Of a stretch of DNA of 64,000 nucleotides, positions 39,720 to 49,322 are shown piece after piece; within the stretch, counting starts at the first letter, position 1, and every line of letters begins with the position of its first letter. The notes under the pieces were generated by a model. It did not search any database. It worked only from the letters and a program-made list of their open reading frames with translations, and had not been told where the DNA came from. The DNA lies in NCBI RefSeq assembly GCF_003719195.1, contig NZ_CP024996.1:4774001-4838000 (forward strand), given 5' to 3'. Source of the stretch: Herbaspirillum rubrisubalbicans (GTDB lineage: Bacteria; Pseudomonadota; Gammaproteobacteria; Burkholderiales; Burkholderiaceae_D). The position numbers were made by a program, and so were the translations under genes.

Positions 39720-40499
39720 TTAGCTGAACATTAATGCAGTCAGCAGGAAATCCAGCCCCAGCACCGTCAGCGAAGCGATCACCACCGTGCGGGTGGTGGC
39801 GCGGGCCACGCCCTCGGGCGTGGGTTGCGCTTCATAGCCCTGGAACAGGGCCACGAAGGTGACGGCCACGCCGAAGACGACGCTCTTCAACACGCCGTTG
39901 GCGACGTCATTCCAGACATCCACCCCGCCCTGCATCTGCGACCAGAACGCCCCGTCATCGACACCGATCAAGAGCACGCCCACCACGTAACCGCCCATGA
40001 CACCCACGGCACTGAAGATTGCCGCCAGCACCGGCATGGAAATCACGCCCGCCCAGAAACGGGGCGCCACCACGCGTTGCAGCGGGTTCACAGCCATCAT
40101 TTCCATCGCCGACAATTGCTCGCCGGCCTTCATCAGGCCGATTTCCGCGGTCAGCGAAGTACCGGCACGGCCGGCAAAGAGCAGTGCGGTCACCACCGGC
40201 CCCAGTTCACGGGTCAGCGACAAGGCCACCAGCAAGCCCAGCGCCTGCTCGGAACCATATTTATTGAGCGTGTAATAACCCTGCAAACCCAGCACGAAGC
40301 CCACGAACAGGCCCGACACCGTAATGATCACCAGCGAATAGTTACCGATGAAATGGATCTGGTCGGTAATCAGACGCGGCCGGCGCAGTAAGCCCAGTGA
40401 AGCACCCAGCATGTTGATGAACATGCGCGCGGCAAAACCCACGCCGACGACGAACTCACGCACGCTGCGGCCCAGGGCACTGACAGCATTGACGATCAT
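39720..40499 (-). CDS. mlaE: Mla permease MlaE
   Basis: 259 residues, about five membrane spans. Family text: QIHFIGNYSLVIITVSGLFVGFVLGLQGYYTL, LVALSLTRELGPVVTALLFAGRAGTSLTAEIGLMKAGEQLSAMEMM, ALFQGYEAQPTPEGVARATTRTVV. Start overlaps the mlaF stop by 4 bp. Confidence 0.97.
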   Translation of the reverse strand: MIVNAVSALGRSVREFVVGVGFAARMFINMLGASLGLLRRPRLITDQIHFIGNYSLVIITVSGLFVGFVLGLQGYYTLNKYGSEQALGLLVALSLTRELGPVVTALLFAGRAGTSLTAEIGLMKAGEQLSAMEMMAVNPLQRVVAPRFWAGVISMPVLAAIFSAVGVMGGYVVGVLLIGVDDGAFWSQMQGGVDVWNDVANGVLKSVVFGVAVTFVALFQGYEAQPTPEGVARATTRTVVIASLTVLGLDFLLTALMFS

Positions 40500-41332
40500 G
40501 CGCCACCTCCCAGACCCAGATCCTCGGCCAACGACTTGCCGGGATAGTGGAAAGGCACCGGGCCATCGGCCTGGGCATGGACAAATTGCTTCACATAGGG
40601 GTCGGTCGATTCACGCATTTCTTGCGGCGTACCCTGTGCCACGATCTTGCCGGCCGACAGGAAATACACATAGTCGGCAATGGCAAAGGATTCATTGACG
40701 TCGTGCGAGACCAGGATGGACGTCGAACCCAGGGCATCATTGAGACGCCGGATCAGGTTGGCGGTCACGCCCATGGAAATCGGATCGAGACCGGCAAACG
40801 GTTCGTCATACATGATCAGCGCCGGATCCAGGGCGATGGCCCGCGCCAACGCCACGCGCCGTGCCATGCCGCCGGAAATCTCGGCCGGCTTCAAGGCGGC
40901 CGCATTGCGCAGGCCCACGGCGTTCAACTTCATGAGCACCAGGTCGCGGATCAGCGTGTCATCCAGATCGGTATGTTCGCGCAGCGGAAAGGCTACGTTG
41001 TCGAACACCGTCATATCGGTAAAGAGCGCCCCGTTCTGGAACAACATGCCCATCTTGCGACGCAGCAGATACAGTTGCTTGGTCGCCAGCGACGGCACGT
41101 TTTCGCCATCCACTTCCACCCTGCCCTGCTGCGGCTGCAACTGCCCGCCGATCAGACGCAGGATGGTGGTCTTGCCCGACCCGGAACCGCCCATGACCGC
41201 CACCACCTTGCCGCGCGGGAAGTCCATATGCAGACCGGTCAGAATAGGCCGGTCGCCATAACGGAAATGCAGATCGCGGATTTCAACGATATTAGGCAAA
41301 GGGATTCTTTGTGTGCTTTGGAAAACCGACAT
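40496..41332 (-). CDS. mlaF: Mla ATP-binding protein MlaF
   Basis: About 278 residues. Walker A GGSGSGKTT, signature EISGGMARRVALARAI, Walker B PALIMYDEPFAGLDP, H-loop VSHDVNESF. I place the start at ATG 41332 (MSVFQSTQ); a TTG nearer the domain (PNIVEIRDLHF) is possible and an upstream codon at 41362 is not convincing. First gene of mlaFEDACB. Confidence 0.95.
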   Translation of the reverse strand: MSVFQSTQRIPLPNIVEIRDLHFRYGDRPILTGLHMDFPRGKVVAVMGGSGSGKTTILRLIGGQLQPQQGRVEVDGENVPSLATKQLYLLRRKMGMLFQNGALFTDMTVFDNVAFPLREHTDLDDTLIRDLVLMKLNAVGLRNAAALKPAEISGGMARRVALARAIALDPALIMYDEPFAGLDPISMGVTANLIRRLNDALGSTSILVSHDVNESFAIADYVYFLSAGKIVAQGTPQEMRESTDPYVKQFVHAQADGPVPFHYPGKSLAEDLGLGGGA

Positions 41333-41698
41333 TGTAGAGCAAATTTTACAAATCGCTTTCAAGAAGGCAATACACCGTGTAAATGGCCAACGCGGAAAAG
41401 CCCCGTTCTTAACAAGTTACCTACAACTTCACGACAGATGACAACTCTTGCCATCAACCAACTTGTTGACGGCTGGGTCAGTAAAATATTGCATCCCACC
41501 GTAAATTCCCATTACGTGGTATGTATGCAACGAAATAGTGCAATTTCGACAATGTGCGAGACGTGACGTATCGTTCATATAGTAGCAATGATGGCGCAAT
41601 GCCACAGCCTGCACCGAAGGCCGATGCTGCAACGCAAAGCTGTGGGTTGGGGCGCGCGGCTTGCTACAATGACGGTTTTGCTTTCGGAAGAATCTGTC
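41333..41698. other. Intergenic region between divergent mlaF and ychF
   Basis: 366 bases that must contain the promoters of both the mla series and ychF. I see no firm -35/-10 pair. An inverted repeat CGAAAT-N6-ATTTCG lies at 41531-41548, followed by AT-rich sequence; it could be an operator or hairpin. No gene of credible quality is present. Confidence 0.6.
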
Positions 41699-42790
41699 AT
41701 GAGCCTCAAATGCGGCATCGTGGGTCTGCCCAACGTCGGTAAGTCCACTCTTTTCAACGCGCTGACCAAGGCTGGCATCGCCGCCGAGAACTACCCGTTC
41801 TGCACCATCGAGCCCAATGTCGGCATCGTCGAAGTGCCCGATCCGCGCTTGAAGGCGCTGGCCGAAATCGTCAAGCCCGAGCGCATCCTGCCGGCCGCAG
41901 TCGAATTCGTCGACATCGCCGGCCTGGTGGCGGGCGCCTCCAAGGGTGAAGGCCTGGGCAACCAATTCCTCTCGCACATCCGCGAGACCGACGCCATCGT
42001 CAACGTGGTGCGCTGCTTCGAAGACCCCAACGTGATCCACGTCGCCGGCCGCGTAAGCCCGCTGGACGACATCGCCGTGATCCAGACCGAACTGGCCCTG
42101 GCCGACATGGGCACGGTCGAGAAAGCCATCCACCGCGAACAGAAGAAGGCCCGCTCCGGCGACAAGGATGCCGCCAAGCTGGTGGCCCTGCTGGAACGCA
42201 TCATGCCGGCGCTGGACGAAGCCAAGCCGGTACGCGCCCTGGGCCTGGATGCCGAAGAAATGCTGCTGATCAAGCCGCTGTGCCTGATCACCGCCAAGCC
42301 GGCCATGTACGTGGCCAACGTGTCCGATAGCGGCTTCACCAACAACCCGCTGCTGGACCAGTTGACCGCCTATGCTCAGGAACAGAACGCCCCCATCGTG
42401 GCCATCTGCGCGGCCATCGAAGCCGAGATCGCCGACCTGGACGACGCCGACAAGGCTGACTTCCTGGCCGACATGGGCATGGAAGAACCCGGCCTGGACC
42501 GCCTGATCCGCGCCGCCTTCAAGCTCTTGGGCCTGCAAACCTACTTCACCGCAGGCGTCAAGGAAGTGCGCGCCTGGACGATTCCGGTCGGCGCCACCGG
42601 CCCGCAGGCGGCTGGCGTGATCCACACCGACTTCGAACGCGGCTTCATCCGTGCGCAGACCATTGCCTTTGAAGACTTCATCGCCTTCAAGGGTGAGGCC
42701 GGGGCCAAGGAAGCGGGCAAGATGCGCGCGGAAGGCAAGGAGTATGTGGTCAAGGATGGGGATGTGATGAATTTCTTGTTCAATGTCTAA
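41699..42790 (+). CDS. ychF: Redox-regulated ATPase YchF (Obg family)
   Basis: 363 residues, the exact usual length. P-loop GLPNVGKST at residues 8-16, switch region [25 protein letters not shown], and the C-terminal TGS domain ([59 protein letters not shown]). Binds ribosomes and prefers ATP over GTP. Start ATG 41699 chosen since [12 protein letters not shown] is the family N-terminus; the frame runs 37 codons further upstream without meaning. Confidence 0.97.
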   Translation: MSLKCGIVGLPNVGKSTLFNALTKAGIAAENYPFCTIEPNVGIVEVPDPRLKALAEIVKPERILPAAVEFVDIAGLVAGASKGEGLGNQFLSHIRETDAIVNVVRCFEDPNVIHVAGRVSPLDDIAVIQTELALADMGTVEKAIHREQKKARSGDKDAAKLVALLERIMPALDEAKPVRALGLDAEEMLLIKPLCLITAKPAMYVANVSDSGFTNNPLLDQLTAYAQEQNAPIVAICAAIEAEIADLDDADKADFLADMGMEEPGLDRLIRAAFKLLGLQTYFTAGVKEVRAWTIPVGATGPQAAGVIHTDFERGFIRAQTIAFEDFIAFKGEAGAKEAGKMRAEGKEYVVKDGDVMNFLFNV

Positions 42791-43068
42791 AACTGATCAT
42801 ACGAAATTTGTCTAGTAGGAATTCCGCGCCCCCGCGCCCGTGCGCGGAATTGCTTACCTGGCTGCGATTATTAAGGTGATCTAGCACAGGCAATTCTTGA
42901 GCAGTTCTTCAATTTCCGATCTTCGCGCTCCCATCAATGCGCTGCAGCATTCAAGGACGGCTACGCCAGAATACCGATCGCAGACTATCTCAAGATGCCA
43001 GCTTTTCGTATTACGCCATCTCCACTGAAGTCATGAAGGCTTACCAAGTCTGAGGAAAAGAGAAAAGC
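42791..43068. other. Spacer between ychF and the ATPase-TOPRIM module
   Basis: 278 bases. A 10-bp inverted repeat (AATTCCGCGC at 42820 with its complement at 42842-42851) may end ychF transcription but has no T run. The rest is AT-richer than ychF and probably carries the promoter of the following module. AGGAAAAG lies about 10 bases before the ATG at 43069. I see no gene. Confidence 0.6.
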
Positions 43069-44280
43069 ATGACACAGGCCCCTTTCATTGACCGCGTGGC
43101 TCTCCGAAACTATAAGAGCATCGGCTATTGTGATGTGCGTTTAAACCCGCTGACTTATCTCGTCGGACATAATGGCGCGGGCAAAAGCAATTTCATGGAT
43201 GCGCTCCATTTCGTGCGCGATGCGCTTTTCAACTCACTGGACAGTGCGCTCAATGAACGAGGCGGTATAAATGAGGTACGGCGCCGCAGTGGTGGCCATC
43301 CTACCCATTTTGCGATCCGGATTGAATTCGTTTTGCTTGGTGGTCAACGAGGGCACTATGGCTTCGTCATCGGTGCATTGAAAAACGGAGCCTACGAAGT
43401 CCAAAAAGAAGAGTGCGTTGTATCCGGTATTGGCAAAGGGCCTTTCTTTCGCATACAAAAAGGAAAGTTGCGTGATAGCAGCGAGCCCACTTTTCCGTCA
43501 GTCACAGCAGACAGGTTGGCATTAGTTGCGGCATCCGGCCTGACAGCTTTCCGCCCTGTATTCGATGCGCTAACAGCGATGGGTTTCTACAACCTAAATC
43601 CAAAGCTGATGCGTGAATTACAGAAACCGCAGGACGGTCGTCTGCTGCGGCCAGCCGGAGAAAATATCGTTAGCGTAATTGGACATCTGGAAAAGGTCGC
43701 ACCTGACCAGATCACGCTGATTCAGGAATATCTTCACTCAGTGGCACCCATGGTTCATGGCGTCGAGCGAGAGTCCATCGGTCCGATGGAAACACTTGAG
43801 TTTCGCCAGGAAATGGCTGGCTCCAAACATCCGTGGCGCTTCCTTGCACAAAATATGTCCGACGGCACACTACGCGCATTGGGTGTGCTTACGGCATTAC
43901 TACAAAGCAACGTAGATTATTCCCCAACTTTAATCGGCATCGAAGAACCTGAAACAGCGTTACATCCAGCAGCAAGTGGTGCGTTACGCGAGGCACTAGT
44001 ACGTGCCTCAAAAAACACACAAGTGCTGGTGACAAGCCATAGCCCGGATCTGCTTGACGATAGGAACATCGACGCCGACGCTGTACTGGCAGTGGTATCT
44101 GAAGCAGGAGAGACGAAAGTTGCACCGCTTGACGATGCCTCGCGACAAGTGATGCGGGACCATCTCTTCTCGGCTGGTGAACTGCTGCGCATGAATCAAC
44201 TTGCACCGGACCGAGCCAGCATTGAACATCAAGATAAAGGCAGCGCTGGAGACCTTTTCAGCGAGATCGACTCGTTATGA
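43069..44280 (+). CDS. AAA/ABC-type ATPase of a putative two-gene defence module
   Basis: 403 residues. A RecF/OLD-like ATPase of the AAA_21 kind: N-terminal FIDRVALRNYKSIGYCDVRLNPLTYLVGHNGAGKSN with Walker A at 33-40, ABC-type signature NMSDGTLR at 262-269, Walker B LIGIEEPETALHP at 288-300, and the H-loop VTSHSPDLLD at 321-330. No nuclease domain is fused to it. The stop overlaps the start of the DUF4276 gene by 4 bp, so the two are a translationally coupled pair. Such ATPase plus TOPRIM pairs act against phages in several known systems. Composition is more AT-rich than ychF and pxpA on either side. The defence role is inferred. Confidence 0.85.
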   Translation: MTQAPFIDRVALRNYKSIGYCDVRLNPLTYLVGHNGAGKSNFMDALHFVRDALFNSLDSALNERGGINEVRRRSGGHPTHFAIRIEFVLLGGQRGHYGFVIGALKNGAYEVQKEECVVSGIGKGPFFRIQKGKLRDSSEPTFPSVTADRLALVAASGLTAFRPVFDALTAMGFYNLNPKLMRELQKPQDGRLLRPAGENIVSVIGHLEKVAPDQITLIQEYLHSVAPMVHGVERESIGPMETLEFRQEMAGSKHPWRFLAQNMSDGTLRALGVLTALLQSNVDYSPTLIGIEEPETALHPAASGALREALVRASKNTQVLVTSHSPDLLDDRNIDADAVLAVVSEAGETKVAPLDDASRQVMRDHLFSAGELLRMNQLAPDRASIEHQDKGSAGDLFSEIDSL

Positions 44281-44876
44281 TTTCTGTAGCCAGCATTGTC
44301 GAAGGGGATGGTGAAGTGGCCGCTTTACCAGTGCTTTTGAGGCGCCTAAATGAATGGCGCCCTGGTACAGACTATGCGCGAATACTGCCGCCCATTCGAG
44401 TGCATAGAGACCGCTTCCTCAATCGTGACGACGAATTCCGAAAACAACTGCTACTAGCTGCCGCCAAGTGCGGCGATGGAGGTTGGATTTTAGTGGTCTT
44501 GGATGCTGATGACGACTGCCCAGCAAACCTGTCGCAGCAGGTATATCTACGCGCCATGAAACATGTACCCCATCGGCGCGTGTCGGTGGTGTTAGCCAAT
44601 CGCGAATACGAGGCCTGGTTCATTGCGTCGGCTCGGTCACTTGACGGACAACGAGGATTCCGTTGTCCAGATGAAAAATGCATCGATGCCGAAACACCCA
44701 GAGATGCCAAAGGCTGGCTACGTCGAAATATGGAAAGTGGCACCTACAGCGAAGTGCTTGATCAACCAGCATTCACGGCGCACTTCGATCTGCAACAAGC
44801 TTTCGACAATAGTCGTTCGTTCCGCAAACTATGCAAAGAGTGGCAAGTCAACATCGCAGATCAACATCCAGGCTGA
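44277..44876 (+). CDS. DUF4276 family protein, TOPRIM-like
   Basis: 199 residues. The start VASIVEGDGEVAALPVLLRRL (Glu9, Glu13) and the motif VVLDADDD (Asp76, Asp78) have the spacing of a TOPRIM metal site, as in OLD nucleases and DnaG. LANREYEAWFIASA at 106-119 is typical of DUF4276. It is encoded only together with the ATPase through a 4-bp overlap. A nuclease or nucleotide-processing activity is inferred from the acidic motif. Its stop lies 40 bp from the convergent LysR gene. Confidence 0.8.
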   Translation: MISVASIVEGDGEVAALPVLLRRLNEWRPGTDYARILPPIRVHRDRFLNRDDEFRKQLLLAAAKCGDGGWILVVLDADDDCPANLSQQVYLRAMKHVPHRRVSVVLANREYEAWFIASARSLDGQRGFRCPDEKCIDAETPRDAKGWLRRNMESGTYSEVLDQPAFTAHFDLQQAFDNSRSFRKLCKEWQVNIADQHPG

Positions 44877-44916
44877 AGCATCGTACCTATGTAACTACGT
44901 TTGTGGCTTACAGATT

Positions 44917-45834
44917 TCACCTCCTTCCACTACTCAACTGCGGCGTCAAAAACGACTGCCTGAAATACTCCCGCACCGCCTCCATCGCCGGCGTAAACTT
45001 CACCCCCTTGCGCCAGGCCAGCCCCACATTCATGGCCGGCACATGATCCATCAGCAGCACCGTCTCAATCCGCAACCCCTCCAGCGACCAGGGCCGATAC
45101 ACCAGGTCCGACAGGATCGCCACCCCTGACCCATTGGCCACCATGCTGCGCACCGCCTCGATGGAACTGGTGCGCATGAGGATGTTGGGCTTGCGTCCGC
45201 TCTGGTTCCAGTAGCGCAATGCCGTCTTGTCGGCCTCATCCACCGTCAGCAGGATGAAGGGTTCATTGACCACCTCGGAAAGATTCACCACCGAGCGCTC
45301 GCCCAGCCGATGGCGCGCTGGTAGCCATAGCCGCCGCACCGAACCGAACAAGGTCTCATAGGCAATGTCACGATGGCGCAGGTTGGATGTGAGCACCACC
45401 GCCATATCGATATCGCCCTCCACCAGGCTCTGCTCGATCTCGGCGCGCTCCTTTTCGTGGACATGCAGCTTGATGCCCGGATAGGACTGCGACAAGCGCT
45501 GCAAATGGTGCGGCAAAAAATATCCCAGCACCGTATAACTGGCCGCCACCCGCAAGCTGCCGCTGGCGGTGTTGTCGGGCAGCGGACTCTTCATCGCGTC
45601 GTCTACGCTGCGCAGAATCGAATACGCGTGATTGAGAAAATGCCGGCCGCTATCGGTCAGGATCATCCCCTGCGGCGAGCGGATGAACAGCGGTGCGCCC
45701 AGCAGCGCCTCCAGCTCCTGGATGGCGCTGGTGACCGAGGATTGCGAAATATGCAGATGGATCGCGGCCTGCGAAATCTGTCCCACTTCCGCTGTGGCAA
45801 CGAAATAGCGGATCTGCCGGAGGGTAATGGCCAT
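44917..45834 (-). CDS. LysR-type regulator, divergent from pxpA
   Basis: 305 residues. N-terminal winged helix-turn-helix (LRQIRYFVATAEVGQISQAAIHLHISQSSVTSAIQELEALLGAPLFIR), then an effector-binding domain. Start ATG 45834 gives the normal LysR length; the frame extends 81 codons upstream across the promoter region, without meaning. Divergent placement 130 bp from pxpA suggests it controls the 5-oxoproline operon and itself. Confidence 0.92.
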   Translation of the reverse strand: MAITLRQIRYFVATAEVGQISQAAIHLHISQSSVTSAIQELEALLGAPLFIRSPQGMILTDSGRHFLNHAYSILRSVDDAMKSPLPDNTASGSLRVAASYTVLGYFLPHHLQRLSQSYPGIKLHVHEKERAEIEQSLVEGDIDMAVVLTSNLRHRDIAYETLFGSVRRLWLPARHRLGERSVVNLSEVVNEPFILLTVDEADKTALRYWNQSGRKPNILMRTSSIEAVRSMVANGSGVAILSDLVYRPWSLEGLRIETVLLMDHVPAMNVGLAWRKGVKFTPAMEAVREYFRQSFLTPQLSSGRR

Positions 45835-45855
45835 GTTGTGACGCCCTTCATAAGC

Positions 45856-45898
45856 TATCGGATTTTTCGATATCAAGCCCTCTGATAATACATCTATC
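45856..45898. promoter_or_regulatory. Candidate LysR binding sites in the pxpA-lysR spacer
   Basis: TATCG-N7-CGATA (45856-45872) is a perfect interrupted palindrome containing the T-N11-A core of LysR boxes. A second interrupted palindrome GATA-N7-TATC lies at 45884-45898, about 28 bp further. Two sites in a divergent spacer are usual for LysR regulation. Binding is inferred. Confidence 0.45.
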
Positions 45899-45964
45899 CA
45901 ATACCAGCCTCGATTTCTATACTCATTTTCACGCGCTGATTCCGGCAGCGCAGGAGAGCACGAG

Positions 45965-46723
45965 ATGAGAAAAATCGATCTGAATTCGGACATGGGCGAA
46001 GGCTTCGGTCCCTGGACCATCGGCGATGGCGTCGATGAAGCCATCATGCCCCTGATCAGTTCAGCCAATATCGCCACGGGTTTTCATGCGGGCGATCCCA
46101 ACATCATGCGGCGCACGGTGGAACAGGCTCGGCGCCACGGCGTGGCCATCGGTGCGCATCCGGGTTTCCGGGATCTGGTCGGCTTCGGTCGCCGCCATCT
46201 CAATGCCCCCGCCACCGAACTGGTCAACGACATGCTCTACCAGTTGGGCGCGCTGCGCGAGTTCGCCCGCCTCAACGGCATGAACCTGCAACACATCAAG
46301 CCCCATGGTGCGCTCTACATGCACCTGGCCCGCGACGAAGAGGCGGCGCGGGTGTTCGTGCAGACCCTGCGCCAGCTGGACTCGAACTTGCTTCTGTTCT
46401 GCATGAACGGCTCGGCCATCTGGCGCGTGGCGCAGGAACTGGGGCAGGCGGTGGTCTGCGAGTTCTATGCCGATCGCGATTACGACCACAGCGGCTCGAT
46501 CGTCTTCACCCGCCGCGTGGGCGCACTCGACCCCGACCAGGTGGCCGCCAAGGTATTGCGGGCCTGCCGCGAGGGCGTGGTGCGCACCGTCGACGGGCAG
46601 GATATTCCGATCCGCTTCGACTCGGTCTGCATCCACAGCGACACCCCCGGGGCGCTGGCCCTGGTCCAGGCCACGCGCGCCAGCCTGGAGGCGGCCGATA
46701 TCGCAGTGGCCGCACCGCGCTAA
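45965..46723 (+). CDS. pxpA: 5-oxoprolinase subunit PxpA (LamB/YcsF family)
   Basis: 252 residues. Family start [15 protein letters not shown] and later [75 protein letters not shown]. With PxpB and PxpC it hydrolyses 5-oxoproline to glutamate using ATP. First gene of the operon. Confidence 0.96.
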   Translation: MRKIDLNSDMGEGFGPWTIGDGVDEAIMPLISSANIATGFHAGDPNIMRRTVEQARRHGVAIGAHPGFRDLVGFGRRHLNAPATELVNDMLYQLGALREFARLNGMNLQHIKPHGALYMHLARDEEAARVFVQTLRQLDSNLLLFCMNGSAIWRVAQELGQAVVCEFYADRDYDHSGSIVFTRRVGALDPDQVAAKVLRACREGVVRTVDGQDIPIRFDSVCIHSDTPGALALVQATRASLEAADIAVAAPR

Positions 46724-46773
46724 GTCAGTACATCGTCACGCATCATCACGCATCATCACAAAGGAGAAAAGTC

Positions 46774-47022
46774 ATGGCAGTCCACGAAGTGCACTCACCT
46801 TTGCCCGGCACCTTCTATCGCCGGTCCAGCCCGGAGGCGCCGCCCTATGCCGAGATCGGCGATGAGGTCCAGGCCGGTGCGGTCATTGGCCTGATCGAAG
46901 TGATGAAACAATTTACGGAATTGCAGGCCGAGCAAGGCGGCAAGCTGATCGGCTTCCATATCGAGAACGGCGATCCGGTCGAACCGGGCCAACTGGTCGC
47001 CTCCATCGACAGTGCCGCCTGA
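46774..47022 (+). CDS. Small biotin carboxyl carrier protein
   Basis: 82 residues, only the biotinyl domain. The biotin lysine is in LIEVMKQFTEL (about residue 45) with the mirrored half GDPVEPGQLVASID. It lacks the long N-terminus of housekeeping AccB. Ribosome site AAGGAG at 46761-46766. It partners with the biotin carboxylase directly downstream. Confidence 0.93.
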   Translation: MAVHEVHSPLPGTFYRRSSPEAPPYAEIGDEVQAGAVIGLIEVMKQFTELQAEQGGKLIGFHIENGDPVEPGQLVASIDSAA

Positions 47023-47032
47023 GGAGCAGGTG

Positions 47033-48421
47033 ATGAATTCTTCCATCCACAAGCTGCTGGTGGCCAATCGCGGCGAGATCGCGGTGCGCATCATCCGCGC
47101 CGCGCAAGCGCTGGGCATCCCGACGGTGGCCGCCTGCAGCGAGGCCGATCAGGATTCCCTGGCCGCGCGCATGGCCGATGAAGTCCAGATCATCGGCCCG
47201 GCCCGCGCCGACCGCAGCTATCTGAATGGCGAGGCGCTGCTGCACGCCGCGAAGGCCAGCGGCGCCAATGCCATCCATCCGGGTTATGGTTTCCTGTCCG
47301 AGAATGCGGACTTTGCCGAGGCGGTGACGGCGGCCGGCTTGATCTTCGTGGGGCCGCAAGCCGAGACCATCCGCCGCATGGGCGACAAGGCCGAGGCGCG
47401 GCGCACCGCTGCCGCAGCGGGGGTGCCGGTGGTGCCGGGCTCGCCGGGGGAACTGGAGGATCTACCATCGGCCCTGGCTTGCGCCGAACAGATCGGCTAT
47501 CCCCTGCTGATCAAGGCCTCGGCCGGGGGCGGTGGGCGCGGCATCCGCATCGCCCACGATGCGGCCGAGCTGGCACGTGAATTTCCGGTGGCGCAAGGCG
47601 AAGCCAAGGCCGCCTTCGGGTCCGGTGCGGTCTACCTGGAGCGCTTCATCGGCCAGGCGCGTCATATCGAAGTGCAGATCCTGGGTGATGGCCAGCGCGC
47701 CGTGCACCTGTTCGAGCGCGAATGCTCGCTGCAACGTCGCCGCCAGAAGGTCTTCGAGGAAGCCCCTTCGCCGGCGCTGACTCCGGCCCAGCGCAGCGCC
47801 CTGTGCGACAGCGCGGTGCGCTTGGCCGAGGGCTTGCGCTATCGCGGTGCGGGTACGCTGGAATACCTGTTCGATGCCCACAGCGGCGAGTTCTTCTTCA
47901 TCGAGATGAATACCCGCATCCAGGTCGAACATCCGGTCACCGAGATGATCACCGGCATCGACCTGGTGCAAGCCATGTTGCGCATTGCCGGCGGCGAGCC
48001 GCTGCCATGGCAGCAATCCGAGATCCAGATGGAAGGCGCGGCGCTGGAGATGCGCATCAATGCCGAAGACCCGGCACGCAACTTCTTCCCCTGCCCTGGC
48101 ACCGTGGCCGAACTGCGCTGGCCGCAAGGTCCAGGCATCCGTGTGGAAAGCCACCTGTACCCCGGTTACCGCGTGCCGCCCTATTACGATTCGCTGCTGG
48201 CCAAGCTGGTGGTGCACGGCGCCGACCGCGTGCAAGCCATCGCCCGCGCCCAGGCCGCGCTGGCCGCCACGCAGTTGACCGGCATGGCGACCACGCTGCC
48301 GCTGCACCAGTGGCTGCTGGCCGATGAACGCGTGCGCCACGCCCGCTTCGATACCGGTGCGCTGGAAAGCTGGCTGGCCGAACGCGCCGCCCAGCGTAGC
48401 GCGCAACTAGAGGAGGCATGA
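47033..48421 (+). CDS. Biotin carboxylase (AccC-like) in the pxp operon
   Basis: 462 residues. N-terminal [26 protein letters not shown]-grasp glycine loop [12 protein letters not shown], catalytic [19 protein letters not shown] and [24 protein letters not shown]. Start ATG 47033 (MNSSIHKL) follows GGAG. This is a second, operon-specific AccC paralogue; its carboxyl acceptor is not encoded nearby as a classical carboxyltransferase, so the substrate is open. Confidence 0.93.
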   Translation: MNSSIHKLLVANRGEIAVRIIRAAQALGIPTVAACSEADQDSLAARMADEVQIIGPARADRSYLNGEALLHAAKASGANAIHPGYGFLSENADFAEAVTAAGLIFVGPQAETIRRMGDKAEARRTAAAAGVPVVPGSPGELEDLPSALACAEQIGYPLLIKASAGGGGRGIRIAHDAAELAREFPVAQGEAKAAFGSGAVYLERFIGQARHIEVQILGDGQRAVHLFERECSLQRRRQKVFEEAPSPALTPAQRSALCDSAVRLAEGLRYRGAGTLEYLFDAHSGEFFFIEMNTRIQVEHPVTEMITGIDLVQAMLRIAGGEPLPWQQSEIQMEGAALEMRINAEDPARNFFPCPGTVAELRWPQGPGIRVESHLYPGYRVPPYYDSLLAKLVVHGADRVQAIARAQAALAATQLTGMATTLPLHQWLLADERVRHARFDTGALESWLAERAAQRSAQLEEA

Positions 48422-48422
48422 G

Positions 48423-49322
48423 ATGTCCACCCGCTTAGCTACCGCAAACCCCGCCATCCGTTACAGCATCGCCGGCGATGAACACCTCTTTGCCGAGGTG
48501 TCGGAGGCGATGTCGCTGGAGGCCTTCTTCCGCGCCATGGCCATCACTCGCGCCGTCGAGCAGTTGGCGCTGCCGGGCGTGCTGGATGTCTGCCTGGCCA
48601 ATGCCTCGTTCCAGATCCGCTTCAACCCCGACCTGATCCATCCGCTGGAGCTGCTGGAACAGGTCAAGGCACTCGAAGCCAGCACCACCGCCGAGCGTCG
48701 CATCCAGACCCGCATCATCGAAATCCCGGTGCTCTACGATGATCCCTGGACCAATGAAACCCAGGCGCGTTTTCGGGACCGTCACCAGGACCCGAGCTCG
48801 ACCGACCTGCAATACGCGGCGCGCATCAATGGTCATGCCGATGTCGCCGCCTTCATCGCAGCCCACAGCGGCAGCCCCTGGTTCGTCTCCATGGTGGGCT
48901 TCGTGGCCGGCTTGCCCTTCATGTTCCAGATGGTGGAGCAACACCAGCAATTGCAGGTGCCCAAGTACCTGCGTCCGCGCACCGACACGCCCAAGCTGAC
49001 GCTGGGTCACGGCGGCTGCTTCGGCTGCATCTACTCGGTGCGCGGGGCCGGTGGTTACCAGATGTTCGGGGTCACGCCCGCACCCATCTATGACCCGCAA
49101 CAGGCCCTGCCCTACCTGCAGGAATCGATGGTGTTCTTCCGCGCCGGCGACATCGTGCAATTCAAACCGATCACCCGCACCGACTACGATGCCGCCATCG
49201 CGGCGGTAGAAGCGGGGCGCTTCGACTTGCGCATCCGCCCCGCCAGCTTCGACCTCGACGCCTTCCAGGCCGACCCCAAGGCCTGCATCCAAGCCCTCAA
49301 GGAGGCCCTCCATGACGATTAA
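48423..49322 (+). CDS. pxpB: 5-oxoprolinase subunit PxpB (KipI/AHS1 family)
   Basis: 299 residues. Text: LDVCLANASFQIRFNPDLIHPLELLEQ, PVLYDDPWTNETQARF, MVGFVAGLPFMFQM, RTDTPKLTLGHGGCFGCIYSV. Longer than B. subtilis KipI and close to the AHS1 domain of urea/allophanate enzymes. Overlaps pxpC by 11 bp. Confidence 0.93.
   Translation: MSTRLATANPAIRYSIAGDEHLFAEVSEAMSLEAFFRAMAITRAVEQLALPGVLDVCLANASFQIRFNPDLIHPLELLEQVKALEASTTAERRIQTRIIEIPVLYDDPWTNETQARFRDRHQDPSSTDLQYAARINGHADVAAFIAAHSGSPWFVSMVGFVAGLPFMFQMVEQHQQLQVPKYLRPRTDTPKLTLGHGGCFGCIYSVRGAGGYQMFGVTPAPIYDPQQALPYLQESMVFFRAGDIVQFKPITRTDYDAAIAAVEAGRFDLRIRPASFDLDAFQADPKACIQALKEALHDD

Noticed and set aside
42820..42851. Inverted repeat behind ychF as a terminator
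   Set aside because: The 10-bp stem has a 12-base loop and no T run; it is mentioned only as a possible weak stop.
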